A stretch of 60,028 nucleotides of DNA, from assembly GCA_043821485.1 (NCBI GenBank), contig JBDRCU010000038.1:1-60028 (forward strand), in the 5' to 3' direction. This DNA is from JBDRCU01 sp043821485 (GTDB lineage: Bacteria; Patescibacteriota; Minisyncoccia; 2-02-FULL-40-12; IGHO2-01-FULL-4-A). The notes under the pieces were generated by a model. That model was not told the DNA's origin. It was given only the letters and a program-made list of their open reading frames with translations, and did no database searches. The position numbers were made by a program, and so were the translations under genes. Below are positions 24,629 through 33,250 of this stretch, one piece after another. The first letter of the stretch is position 1; every line of letters starts with the position of its first letter.

Positions 24629-24742
24629 TTAACCTTGTCTTTGTTTATGTTTAGGATTTTCACATGTGCAAATCAGCTTGCCTTTTCGGCGTACTATTTT
24701 GCACTTATCACAAATCTTTTTTACGGATGCTCTTACTTTCAT
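24629..24742 (-). CDS. rpmJ: 50S ribosomal protein L36
   Basis: 37 aa. Translation: MKVRASVKKICDKCKIVRRK followed by GKLICTCENPKHKQRQG. The zinc ligands of the CxxC...CxxxxH type are present (CDKC, then C and H in CENPKH). It lies between infA and rpsM, as expected. Confidence 0.96.
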   Translation of the reverse strand: MKVRASVKKICDKCKIVRRKGKLICTCENPKHKQRQG

Positions 24743-24750
24743 TTTAATCC

Positions 24751-24966
24751 TTATTTCTTATCTCTAAATATTATACGTCCCTTGTCTCCGTCTGGACTAA
24801 GCTCAACTGTTACATTATCTCCTATAATTACACGTATGTAATGAACTCTCATTTTGCCTGCTAGATAAGCCAAAATTTCTCGGCCATCCTCAAGCCTCAC
24901 TTTGAATTTTGTGTCGGGAAGAGTTTCTATAACCTCACCCTCGACTTTTATCTTTTCTTCTGCCAA
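24751..24966 (-). CDS. infA: Translation initiation factor IF-1
   Basis: 71 aa, one S1/OB fold: KIKVEGEVIETLPDTKFKVR, GKMRVHYIRVIIGDNVTVEL, DKGRIIFRDKK. The initiator is TTG at 24966 with TATATA just upstream and no SD. It is the first gene of the alpha operon, right after the terminator of the preceding large membrane protein gene. IF-1 binds the A-site during initiation. Confidence 0.96.
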   Translation of the reverse strand: MAEEKIKVEGEVIETLPDTKFKVRLEDGREILAYLAGKMRVHYIRVIIGDNVTVELSPDGDKGRIIFRDKK

Positions 24967-24984
24967 ATTCTATATACATTGGTC

Positions 24985-25013
24985 AAAAAAACGACTCCGT
25001 CCTAAGACGAAGC
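24985..25013 (-). terminator. Terminator between the large membrane protein gene and infA
   Basis: On the minus strand, GCTTCGTC/GACGGAGT (with wobbles) with a TTAG loop is followed by seven T (the A run 24985-24991). It ends the transcript of the gene at 25062-27017. Confidence 0.7.
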
Positions 25014-25061
25014 TTCTCGCCAATCTGACCTCTGTGATGAAAGATTCTAACAAAATACGCA

Positions 25062-27017
25062 TTAAGAGTCAAGTTCTATACGTATTTCAACGTCTTCTGG
25101 ATTGTCCGGTATGCTATGCACCAGCCATTTTGGGGATAAAACCACACGTACAGATGTAACCCCCTCCATACTGCCAAAATATCCATTAATCTCCTCTTCG
25201 TCCATGCCTAATATGTCATTTTTAATGACCTCTATATCCATATTCGTTATTGCCTTGCCTAATACCTGCACAGAAAAACTCAAAACATCCCCCTCAATAC
25301 TTATCTGCGGATCTGTATATGTAAGGGCTAGAGTATCTGCCAATACTGCTAAATCTCCAGTATCTGACACGTATTGCTCTATTAATTTAATAACATCAGC
25401 TTCTTGGAATGCTATTACCTTTCCTGTGCCTGATATTTTCATATCTAATGCATCTATGGCTTCCCCTATCTCAACATCTGTTTCTGGTTTACTTATTGTA
25501 ATCCCCATTGAGTCGAGCGTCTTAAGACCGGCAGAGGTGCTTTGAATCTCTTGCGTGATTTCATCTCTTAACTTCTGCGTAAGCTCCTCCTCGGCTCCAT
25601 TGTAGTCTTCGCTTGTTACTGTGTCTGCCAATCCAATGATTCCTCCTGACATAGCTTCTTGAGAAGTTGCATAAAATTGATCAAAACGAGGAGTTCCTTC
25701 AAACCCTGGTATAGTAAATCTTCCGGGTTCAATATTATAGTTATCCCCAGGCTTATCTGCAAAAATCGTTACGGTTACTGTTCCAGCTTCTATTTCTCCT
25801 CCGACAAGCGTGCCTGCTGGGACTGTTACGGTTTCAGGGATTCTAAAAATCAATCCATCCGATGACTCAAATCTTGTTGTGGCAACTAATCTTTGTTCAG
25901 ATGTCGTCTCATTAAATACGGTTATAGTACCGCGAGCTTTCTGTGCAACTTCCTGGTCACCGCTAACACTAAAAGTTCCTTCAACTGTTTTATCAATTAT
26001 GAATTGTTGTCCCGGTATTTTATTAAAATCGTAATCAATCTCATTGATTCCATTTGACGCAGACAAATTCAAAGTAAAGTTCAAATCCTGTTGCCGAGGA
26101 CTCATTATTACAGTTGCCTTATGGAAGGTAAAATAGAGTATTGCTACGAGTAGTACTATCGCTATTAGCAAAATTATCAAAGGTGTTTTAGAAAAGATTT
26201 TACCGAAAAATCCAGAAAACAATTTTAATTTCTTCGACTTGCCATATTCGCCGTTAATCAATCCTTCTGATTTTTGACGTTTCTCTTCTTCTGACCAAAG
26301 TTTAGCTATCTCCACGTCTTCCTTGTCACCTTTTTTCTTTTTTTCTTTTCCCCTTTTTTTACCATAAAGATCTTCAAGCATCTCATCTCTATTACTTGTT
26401 TCGTGAGCTACTTCTTCCTCCTCGTCCTCTTCTGTCTCTATATCTTCTGTTCCTATATCTTCGTCTTCTTCCTCCTCTGGCTCTTCTTCCTCTTCTTTTT
26501 GTTTATAACCCTTAACTCTGACTTCCGATTTTGTATCAGGAGCTATTATATCCCTTATCAAGCGCTTGCCAGGATCTTCCTCTGTGTCCTCGTCTTCTTC
26601 ATCTTCCTCTTCGTCTTCTTTTTCATAATCAACACTTGCGAGTTCTGCTTTTGGCTCTTCTTCCTCCTCCTCTTCGTTTTCTTCTGTGTCCTCCTCATCA
26701 CCTTTGTCGTCTAAGTCATCTTCAAATTTTTCATCGGAGGTTAATATAGTTCTTGCGGGTTTCTTCTCTTCCAAAATATTAAAATCACATTCCATTGCAA
26801 GCCGTACTATGGCTGGATCCTGCGACATTATGCTTATCTTTTTATTAAGTTCAAGAGACTCCGCACTTAAGGCTTTAAAATATGCAGCACGCGTAGCAAA
26901 AGCAGTCCCTTTGGGAAATAGAAAAATCACCTCTTGAGCATCTGAGCTTTGAAAAAGATCAAAAATTTCGTCAAAAGTATCTCCCTTTTGAACGTTAATA
27001 ATTTTAGTATTAGGCAT
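25062..27017 (-). CDS. Large bitopic membrane protein: N-terminal domain, acidic linker, baseplate-J-like exterior domain
   Basis: 651 aa. Residues 1-85 form a compact cytoplasmic domain (NTKIINVQKGDTFDEIFDLF ...). Residues about 95-240 are an extreme Glu/Asp linker with basic breaks. One membrane segment (about 278-300, TPLIILLIAIVLLVAILYFT) follows a basic patch. The remaining 350 residues are extracytoplasmic and beta-rich, with RGTITVFNETTSEQRLVATT, FRIPETVTVPAGTLVGGEIE and PGDNYNIEPGRFTIPGFEG, similar to a repeat domain that in CPR proteins is annotated as baseplate J-like. There is no other phage gene, so a phage role is unlikely; an envelope or pilus-associated structural role is more probable. 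Confidence 0.75.
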   Translation of the reverse strand: MPNTKIINVQKGDTFDEIFDLFQSSDAQEVIFLFPKGTAFATRAAYFKALSAESLELNKKISIMSQDPAIVRLAMECDFNILEEKKPARTILTSDEKFEDDLDDKGDEEDTEENEEEEEEEPKAELASVDYEKEDEEEDEEDEDTEEDPGKRLIRDIIAPDTKSEVRVKGYKQKEEEEEPEEEEDEDIGTEDIETEEDEEEEVAHETSNRDEMLEDLYGKKRGKEKKKKGDKEDVEIAKLWSEEEKRQKSEGLINGEYGKSKKLKLFSGFFGKIFSKTPLIILLIAIVLLVAILYFTFHKATVIMSPRQQDLNFTLNLSASNGINEIDYDFNKIPGQQFIIDKTVEGTFSVSGDQEVAQKARGTITVFNETTSEQRLVATTRFESSDGLIFRIPETVTVPAGTLVGGEIEAGTVTVTIFADKPGDNYNIEPGRFTIPGFEGTPRFDQFYATSQEAMSGGIIGLADTVTSEDYNGAEEELTQKLRDEITQEIQSTSAGLKTLDSMGITISKPETDVEIGEAIDALDMKISGTGKVIAFQEADVIKLIEQYVSDTGDLAVLADTLALTYTDPQISIEGDVLSFSVQVLGKAITNMDIEVIKNDILGMDEEEINGYFGSMEGVTSVRVVLSPKWLVHSIPDNPEDVEIRIELDS

Positions 27018-27036
27018 AGTGATAATGTCCGCATTT

Positions 27037-27042
27037 ATTATA
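27037..27042 (-). promoter_or_regulatory. -10 of the gene at 25062-27017
   Basis: Minus strand TGTTATAAT, a consensus extended -10, 19 nt before the ATG at 27017. This is one of the few recognisable genes with a short untranslated leader. It is divergent from the CAP gene. Confidence 0.5.
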
Positions 27043-27101
27043 ACATACGCGACTTAATTAAATATCAACAAACTGCTTTCTGTACATGGTATAATGGATA
27101 T

Positions 27102-28049
27102 ATGTTGAAATGGCTCAAACATTATTTTATTCCTCACAGGCATAACAATCATAAGCCTCATTTATTGCATTCTAAAACAACTACTTTTCTAATCGGCTTA
27201 GTGCTTGCCATAGAATGTGTATTTTTGTTAACTTCTTTTCTTATTATTCCAAATTCCGGTTTCTTCGCAGCAATCATACCTAATATTTTAGTCAGTTCAG
27301 CAAACGATTCTAGGACAGAGTATGATCTTGGAAAACTAGAAATCAACGACGTACTCGTACAAGCTGCGGAAATGAAAGCCAACGACATGGTAACAAAGGG
27401 ATACTTTGCCCATGTAAGTCCGGAAGGTAAGTCACCGTGGTACTGGCTTGGTCAGGCAGATTACAAGTATATCCTTGCAGGTGAAAATCTTGCTGTTAAT
27501 TTTGTTGATTCGCATGATGTTCATACTGCATGGATGGATTCTCCTTCGCATAAGGACAACATTCTTAACAAGACTTTTACAGAAATAGGGATAGCAACAG
27601 CACAAGGCACGTATCAAGGCCAAGATGCTATATTTGTCGTTCAATACTTTGGTAAACCAGCAGCGACCAGAGTCGCCGTAGTTGAGGATGTTGAAGATAT
27701 TAGACCCAATCTGGATCAGTCTGCTTCACCCGAACCTGCAGAGAGAGTATCCGTGAAAACACCAAAACCGATTGAAACTAATGCAGTAGTTATTGCTGGT
27801 CAAACAGATAAAGCAAACAATACACCAAATATCGCCAATAAGATCCTTTCTCAACCCCATAGGCTAGTATCCGGGGCCTTTCTTTTTGTAACACTAGGCG
27901 TGCTATTTGCCCTTGGGACAACAATTGTAGTCCGAATTGAACGCCATCATGCAGTACCGCTTCTCAACGGCATCCTTGTCGTACTTGTAATAGGATCCAT
28001 GGTTCTGGTTAATGAATTCTTAAGTACTATACAATTAGCGATCTTGTAG
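27102..28049 (+). CDS. CAP-domain (SCP/YkwD-like) membrane protein
   Basis: 315 aa from ATG 27102; TGGTATAAT lies exactly 6 nt upstream, so the longer ORF from 26949 is rejected (it would include the promoter). One membrane segment near 25-50, then a CAP domain (about 65-190) with ndVLVQAAEMKANDMVTKGY, FAHVSPEGKSPWYWL, AGENLAVNF and HTAWMDSPSHKDNILNKTFT, the usual His/Glu set. A Pro/Thr linker and two further membrane segments (about 250-315) follow. CAP proteins are secreted, with varied roles. Its 3' end overlaps the convergent sortase gene by 15 nt. Confidence 0.85.
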   Translation: MLKWLKHYFIPHRHNNHKPHLLHSKTTTFLIGLVLAIECVFLLTSFLIIPNSGFFAAIIPNILVSSANDSRTEYDLGKLEINDVLVQAAEMKANDMVTKGYFAHVSPEGKSPWYWLGQADYKYILAGENLAVNFVDSHDVHTAWMDSPSHKDNILNKTFTEIGIATAQGTYQGQDAIFVVQYFGKPAATRVAVVEDVEDIRPNLDQSASPEPAERVSVKTPKPIETNAVVIAGQTDKANNTPNIANKILSQPHRLVSGAFLFVTLGVLFALGTTIVVRIERHHAVPLLNGILVVLVIGSMVLVNEFLSTIQLAIL

Positions 28050-28637
28050 AACATCCTGCAGATCAGTTTGGATTCTCTCTGCTATAACTACAAGCCTTTG
28101 AGCTGTTGAAAAAAGCGGAGCGCAAGTGACCAGTGTAATCTGGTCTTTTTTTGTTGAATCTAATATTGATAAATCCGTAGGTTCAATTATCTTTATCTCG
28201 CTTATCTCATATTCATACATCTCCCCCGCCCAAGTTATTGTTATCCTGTCTCCATTTATTACTTTATCAAGATTATAGAAAGTATTACTTAAAGGGGGTC
28301 GATACTTGAATCTATGCCCGAATATTACAGAATTCGCTCCTTTGTCGGGCGTTGATGTTCCTGGGAACACCCAACCCCCATCTTTCAATACAGAGGCGTC
28401 TTCGCTTTCAAAAATAGGCATATCAACACCGATTTTAGAAATTTTTAATCTACTGGTCTTATCCTCGGGCGCCAAAGATCCCTCGCTTCTGCTCACTCTG
28501 CTCGATGCTACAGAGTTTAAGAAACTAAAATCCGCACTTGTATAAAACGGGACAAAGGGAAAAGTAAGGCCGACTGCTCCGATAACGACTAATACAACTC
28601 CCAAAACTATGAGTTTTATATTTCGATATCCAGTCAT
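28035..28637 (-). CDS. Sortase (class D/E-like)
   Basis: 200 aa from ATG 28637. One N-terminal membrane segment (8-28), then the sortase beta-barrel. The catalytic triad is complete: H108 (IFGHRFK), C172 (TLVTCAPL) and R181 (TAQRLVV). Sortases cut LPXTG-type signals between T and G and join the protein to an amine acceptor. The gene sits 12 nt after the gene for an LPETG protein on the same strand, so enzyme and substrate are very likely cotranscribed. I cannot tell whether the acceptor is peptidoglycan or another protein. Confidence 0.93.
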   Translation of the reverse strand: MTGYRNIKLIVLGVVLVVIGAVGLTFPFVPFYTSADFSFLNSVASSRVSRSEGSLAPEDKTSRLKISKIGVDMPIFESEDASVLKDGGWVFPGTSTPDKGANSVIFGHRFKYRPPLSNTFYNLDKVINGDRITITWAGEMYEYEISEIKIIEPTDLSILDSTKKDQITLVTCAPLFSTAQRLVVIAERIQTDLQDVLQDR

Positions 28638-28649
28638 CAAATTTAAATG

Positions 28650-30740
28650 CTAACGAATATCTCTCGAGGTAGTCCCTATGTCTTGAATGAGAGTAGGTAA
28701 TCCTATTTTGCCATAACCAGCGAAGATCAAGAATATTCCAACTACAGTAAGTATTCCGAATAGAGTAAATAGATTTCGATCATTGCTTGAAAAACCCGTT
28801 TCAGGAAGAGTCATATTGCTTGTTGCACCCAGTACTTGGCCTTGAGAATTTGAATTAAGCAAATTCGAATCGCTAATGAATAAAGGGTCATCTATATATG
28901 TAAGGACGCATGTCTTGTGGTCAGAACTGCCAATAATGACATTTCCATCTGCATCACAATCTTGCGTAATACCTTTTAGACTATACCCGGGTAATATTAC
29001 TGTATATACATTATCTATTATAACTGCGCTGACTTCGCTATCAATAGGCATTTCATTAAGACTGAACTCTATATTATTAGCAATATAATGACCAGGGTTT
29101 ACGTCATATTTCACGCCATTAGAAGACCCTGGATCGGTAAAAAGATTTTCGGTATTGCCAGTTGTCAGTAAGCGTACAAAACTATAGAAATCAGAAGGTA
29201 TTGCTGTGCCTCCATTATTGTTCTCAACTTTAGTAATAACGGTTAGAGAAGACCCTGTTGAGCCAGAACCGCTTCCTGGATCTGGGGTAGGTGTTGCTGT
29301 GGCGCCAAGAACTTGTCCGCCTCCACCACCGCCTCCTCCACCACCGCCACTGCTTTGCGTAGATTGATCGTCATTTATTATTGTACAAGTCAGTTGATCG
29401 CCTGCATTGATAGTACCGCTACAATTACCTTGCAAAGTTTTGTTATATAACGTGTCCCATACTTCATCTACAGTATAAGCTCCTGGGTCTAATGTGACTA
29501 TAGTACCGTTTTCATCGCCAGGAAATGAAGGTGAACTTACATTTGTCCCAGTAACAAGCATCGTGAAATCAGATGCTAATGAGGTTTGATCATTATCATT
29601 TATTACCTGCTTAATAACAGTAATGGTTCCAAAAGTAGAAGCTGGAGCCTGCGATTCTACACAGGTATAACCATAAATTTCAGCCCAAGAGATTGCAACC
29701 TGTCCATAAGTACTGCAACTGGCCCAAATAGCATCAGTAGCAGTCAGAGTTATAGTAATATCTCCTGTTAAGTTAGCTAAATTGTATTCGATTGTATTCC
29801 ATACTTCGCTAGAATCTTGTGAGTCTGCGTAGTGACCTATCAAATCTCCATTTGCATATATATTGAAGCTATCTGAATTGCTCATTCCATCCAAAGCTCT
29901 AAGCTTCAATAGATTGGCATAGTTACCACCAGCATGAAGTATGAAGGATGCCTCTCGTCCGCCATCGCTACATTGTGTTTCTTCCACAATCTGCCTATAG
30001 GTACCATCATCCTTTCCTCCATAGCCTCCGGAAATATTCTCTGTGCTCCATCCTGATAATGAATGACCGACTTCATCAGTTGTATCACCTATATTCACAC
30101 TATTCATAAGATTAAATGGTGCTGAGTCTGGAGTAGGTGTTCCAATTGCACAATAGGGAGCTACAGCTGGAGCCGGAGTTGGAGCAGGAGTAGCTGTAGG
30201 TATTGGAGTAGGTGTATCACTTGGCGTTGGTGTAGGCGTTCCAGATGGTGTAGGTGTAGGTGTTGGTGTTGGTGTTGGGGTAGCAGTAGGAGTCTCCGTA
30301 GGAGTCGGCGTTGGTGTTGGAGTATCTGTAGGTGTAGGTGTTGGTGTTGGTGTGACAGCTGAACAACCATTTTCCCAGATTATTTGATTAGCAGAATTCC
30401 AATTCCGTCCATTATATGGAGAGGCTACATCTTCGTTCCCATCACCGTCAAAATCGTAATGGAATGGAGGAATTATATCGTTGACATGATTTCCCTGAGG
30501 GGGATGTCCATTATTAGACTCTGTTACTATAGGCTCTGTTTTCGCTTGAACCTCTGACCAATCAGAAGCTCCATTATTATCATGACAGAGCTTTATTTTG
30601 TCATTGTCTCCAAAAACTTGACCGTTAAACGGGTCGTGATCAGCTCGTGCTATAAAATTTAATGGGGATATCATCCCGGTAATTACAAAACCTCCAAGAA
30701 TTGCAAAGGTTGTAACTAATAATATAATTTTTTTATTCAT
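28650..30740 (-). CDS. LPETG-anchored surface protein with Thr/Pro repeats
   Basis: 696 aa. Signal peptide (1-33), a His/Cys-containing N-terminal domain (KIKLCHDNNGASDW...), a (TP)n linker (about 133-190), a galactose-binding-like beta domain (about 195-365), a prealbumin-like domain (TVIKQVINDNDQTS ... CTIINDD), an 11-Gly run followed by QVLGAT, and a second beta domain. A second QVLGAT precedes the sorting signal LPETG at 645-649, followed by a hydrophobic stretch and a charged tail. The promoter is consensus (TTGACA-17-TATAGT) with 6 nt to the ATG. It is probably a sortase-anchored adhesin or surface-layer protein. Confidence 0.85.
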   Translation of the reverse strand: MNKKIILLVTTFAILGGFVITGMISPLNFIARADHDPFNGQVFGDNDKIKLCHDNNGASDWSEVQAKTEPIVTESNNGHPPQGNHVNDIIPPFHYDFDGDGNEDVASPYNGRNWNSANQIIWENGCSAVTPTPTPTPTDTPTPTPTPTETPTATPTPTPTPTPTPSGTPTPTPSDTPTPIPTATPAPTPAPAVAPYCAIGTPTPDSAPFNLMNSVNIGDTTDEVGHSLSGWSTENISGGYGGKDDGTYRQIVEETQCSDGGREASFILHAGGNYANLLKLRALDGMSNSDSFNIYANGDLIGHYADSQDSSEVWNTIEYNLANLTGDITITLTATDAIWASCSTYGQVAISWAEIYGYTCVESQAPASTFGTITVIKQVINDNDQTSLASDFTMLVTGTNVSSPSFPGDENGTIVTLDPGAYTVDEVWDTLYNKTLQGNCSGTINAGDQLTCTIINDDQSTQSSGGGGGGGGGGGQVLGATATPTPDPGSGSGSTGSSLTVITKVENNNGGTAIPSDFYSFVRLLTTGNTENLFTDPGSSNGVKYDVNPGHYIANNIEFSLNEMPIDSEVSAVIIDNVYTVILPGYSLKGITQDCDADGNVIIGSSDHKTCVLTYIDDPLFISDSNLLNSNSQGQVLGATSNMTLPETGFSSNDRNLFTLFGILTVVGIFLIFAGYGKIGLPTLIQDIGTTSRDIR
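30160..30360 (-). repeat. Thr-Pro coding repeat
   Basis: Tandem GTwGGw-type 6-mers on the + strand encode (Thr-Pro)n interrupted by Ser, Glu and Gly. It is a low-complexity linker within the LPETG protein, not an independent element. Confidence 0.85.
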
Positions 30741-30746
30741 ACAAAA

Positions 30747-30775
30747 ACTATACCTTTCTAAATAGACCGTGTCAA
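30747..30775 (-). promoter_or_regulatory. Strong promoter of the LPETG protein gene
   Basis: Minus strand TTGACA (30770-30775), exactly 17 nt, TATAGT (30747-30752), then 6 nt to the ATG at 30740. It combines a full -35/-10 with a leaderless start. Confidence 0.75.
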
Positions 30776-30796
30776 ATGCTCTTATACACCTCTTTA

Positions 30797-32509
30797 TTAT
30801 TCAACAATAGCCCTGATACGTCTACTTCCAGAAGACAATGCTTGCTCTTTGGCTATTTTGAACTTTCCTATCTCACCAGTATGCTCTACATGGGGCCCTC
30901 CGCACAACTCGCGCGAGAACACATAGTTACCATTTTTGTCTCCTACAGTATATACCTTCACTATTTCAGGATATTTATTCTTGAAAAATGATAAAGCTCC
31001 AAGCTTCATAGCTTCTTCGTATGACATTTCTTTAAACCAAACGTCTAGATCCTTTTTAATATTCTCATTCACAATATCCTCGATCTTCTGTTTCTCTTCA
31101 TCTGTTAATTTGCGTGGAAATGTAAAATCAAATCTTAATCTCTCGGGTGTGATATCAGAACCATCTTGTCTGACATCTTTTCCTAGAACTTCTTTTATTG
31201 CCGCCTGAAGCATATGTGTAGCTGTATGAAGACGTAATACTTTCTTAAGTTCTTCCTCATCGCCAGCCTTAAGCTCTCCCGTATCCAGAATCAAACCATG
31301 TCCGCCAAACTTAGCCGCAGAACCTTCACGTGATTTAGCCTGATGTTTCTTGAATTCTTCATCAAAAGCCTCTCTTGTTAGGTCAGACGCCTTAGAACCT
31401 GCAACTTCCTTAATTATCTCATACGGTAATCCATAGCTTTCATATAGTCTAAAAGCAGCTGACGCATCTAAACCTTTAACTTTATCTAGTTCTTTCAGCC
31501 CCCTTTTCAATGTTTTGCCGAATTTCTCTTCTTCTGCTTTAAAAGCATTCAAAACTTTTTCGCTATTCAATTCTGGATAGACTTCTGAATACTGATCTAT
31601 GACTTTTTCTAAAATTTTATATGCAAGGCCTTGCAAATCATCTAGATGAGAATAAACGATTACTCTTCGCATCAGCTTTCTCAAAACATATCCTCTATCT
31701 TTATTCGAAGGTAAAATATCTTCTGAAGACATGAATGCAATACCACGCAAATGATCTGCAATAACTCGTTTCTTTTTAATATCCAAAGTTTTTGGCAATA
31801 GGCTCATGAGTTCAACAAATGTATCTATATCAAAAAGAGTTGATTTGCCTTGAGTCACCATAACCAATCTTTCAAGACCCATGCCAGTATCCACGCCTTT
31901 CGTCTTCAAGGGTTCAAGAGTCCCATCTTTCTGGCAATAATATTCGTTAAAAACAATGTTCCAAACCTCTACTCCATCTACATATATTTCAGTAGTTGGA
32001 CCGCAAGGGCCTTCAGAACCCGTAGGTCCCCAAAAATTATCTTCTTTCCCAAATTTCCTTATCTCTATATTTGGATCTATAGATTTCCAAATTTTTTCAG
32101 ACTCCTCATCTGTTGGTACTCCATCTTCTCCTCCGAATATTGAAACATAGTCAATCTTTAGCCCGAGATCAGTCACAATAAACTCATAACCCCATTTGAT
32201 AGCATCCTTCTTGAAATATCCTCCGAATGAGAAGTTGCCCAACATTTCAAAAAATGTCAGATGCGACTCATCTCCTACTTCGTCAATATCAGAAGTCCTC
32301 ATTGATTTCTGAACAGAAGCAGTATTTAAAGAATCAAAATCTCGCATTGGGTCCAGCTCTCCAGTGTAATATCTCTTGAATTGTTGCATGCCTGCAGTTG
32401 TAAATAGCACCGAAGGGTCTTCAGGTACAAGTGAAGAAGAGGGCACAATCACGTGTCCCCTATCTTCAAAGAAGTCTAGAAATTTTTGACGTATTTCGGA
32501 TGTTGTCAT
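30797..32509 (-). CDS. alaS: Alanyl-tRNA synthetase, short form without C-Ala domain
   Basis: 570 aa, compared with about 875 in E. coli. Class II catalytic domain (SSSLVPEDPSVLFTTAGMQQ, GPCGPTTEIYVDG) and the helical tRNA-binding domain are present. The editing/SAD domain is kept: HTATHML (HxxxH) and CGGPHVEHTGEIG (CxxxH) hold zinc and hydrolyse Ser-/Gly-tRNA-Ala. The protein ends right after it (SSGSRRIRAIVE), so the C-terminal C-Ala dimerisation domain is absent. Last gene of a three-gene minus-strand unit. Confidence 0.95.
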   Translation of the reverse strand: MTTSEIRQKFLDFFEDRGHVIVPSSSLVPEDPSVLFTTAGMQQFKRYYTGELDPMRDFDSLNTASVQKSMRTSDIDEVGDESHLTFFEMLGNFSFGGYFKKDAIKWGYEFIVTDLGLKIDYVSIFGGEDGVPTDEESEKIWKSIDPNIEIRKFGKEDNFWGPTGSEGPCGPTTEIYVDGVEVWNIVFNEYYCQKDGTLEPLKTKGVDTGMGLERLVMVTQGKSTLFDIDTFVELMSLLPKTLDIKKKRVIADHLRGIAFMSSEDILPSNKDRGYVLRKLMRRVIVYSHLDDLQGLAYKILEKVIDQYSEVYPELNSEKVLNAFKAEEEKFGKTLKRGLKELDKVKGLDASAAFRLYESYGLPYEIIKEVAGSKASDLTREAFDEEFKKHQAKSREGSAAKFGGHGLILDTGELKAGDEEELKKVLRLHTATHMLQAAIKEVLGKDVRQDGSDITPERLRFDFTFPRKLTDEEKQKIEDIVNENIKKDLDVWFKEMSYEEAMKLGALSFFKNKYPEIVKVYTVGDKNGNYVFSRELCGGPHVEHTGEIGKFKIAKEQALSSGSRRIRAIVE

Positions 32510-32518
32510 GAGATAAAA

Positions 32519-33250
32519 CTATTTCTCTTCTCCTTTCTTCTTATCCCGTACAAAATTAGATGCATCTAGAAGCGAATCAAATGTTCCCATGTCAAACCAT
32601 CCGCCTTTAAGAATCTCATGTCGCATCGTACCTTCTTTGATATATATATTATTTAAGTCAGATACTTCTAATTCATTGCGTCCAGATGGTTTTAAAGTTC
32701 TAATAAAATCAAATACTCTCTGATCGTACATATATAGGCCTGTTTGTATAAAATTCGTAGGAGGATTTTTTGGCTTTTCAACTATTTCAACAATTTTACC
32801 ATTCTCAATTCGAGCAACTCCTGAACGCTCTGGATCTAATACTTCTGTGAGTAAAATCATTGCCCCTTTTTCTACTTTTTCAAAACTTTTAATATACGGG
32901 GTTATATCATCTTCAAAATAATTATCGCCGTTTATCACGACGGCTTTGTCTCCTTCGCAAAACTCTTCTGCTACAGAAATCGCATCTGAAATGCCCCTAT
33001 CCCCTCCGGGCTGAAATCCATAAACCAGCCGGCATCCGAAGTCTTCTCCATTTTTAAAATAATTGACATAACTGCCTGCACTTTTTTCACCGGTAACTAT
33101 CATAATATCTTTGATCCCGGCTTTAACTAAAACTTCGAGCGGATACTCGCCCATTAGACGATCATAAACAGGCAACATATGCTTATTAACTAATTTTGTT
33201 AACGGAAGAAGCCTCGTGCCTAATCCTCCGCATAGTATTACTCCTCTCAT
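32519..33250 (-). CDS. Sugar-1-phosphate nucleotidyltransferase (RmlA-like)
   Basis: 243 aa. MRGVILCGGLGTRLLPLTKL is the nucleotide-binding signature (GGxGTRLxPxT), followed by NKHMLPVYDRLMGEYPLEVL, VINGDNYFEDD (metal-binding Asp) and GGWFDMGTFDSLLDAS. It is closest in pattern to glucose-1-phosphate thymidylyltransferase but shorter than RmlA (about 290), so the exact sugar is uncertain. It likely supplies activated sugar for surface glycans. Its start overlaps the upstream zincin gene by 4 nt. Confidence 0.88.
   Translation of the reverse strand: MRGVILCGGLGTRLLPLTKLVNKHMLPVYDRLMGEYPLEVLVKAGIKDIMIVTGEKSAGSYVNYFKNGEDFGCRLVYGFQPGGDRGISDAISVAEEFCEGDKAVVINGDNYFEDDITPYIKSFEKVEKGAMILLTEVLDPERSGVARIENGKIVEIVEKPKNPPTNFIQTGLYMYDQRVFDFIRTLKPSGRNELEVSDLNNIYIKEGTMRHEILKGGWFDMGTFDSLLDASNFVRDKKKGEEK

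Noticed and set aside
25062..27017. Prophage remnant suggested by the baseplate-J-like domain
   Set aside because: No other phage genes, a transmembrane segment in the middle of the protein, and location between housekeeping operons.
30160..30370. Tandem short repeats that could suggest a CRISPR or satellite array
   Set aside because: The repeat unit is 6 nt, in frame, and encodes Thr-Pro within the LPETG protein. The opposite-strand and out-of-frame ORFs there are shadows.
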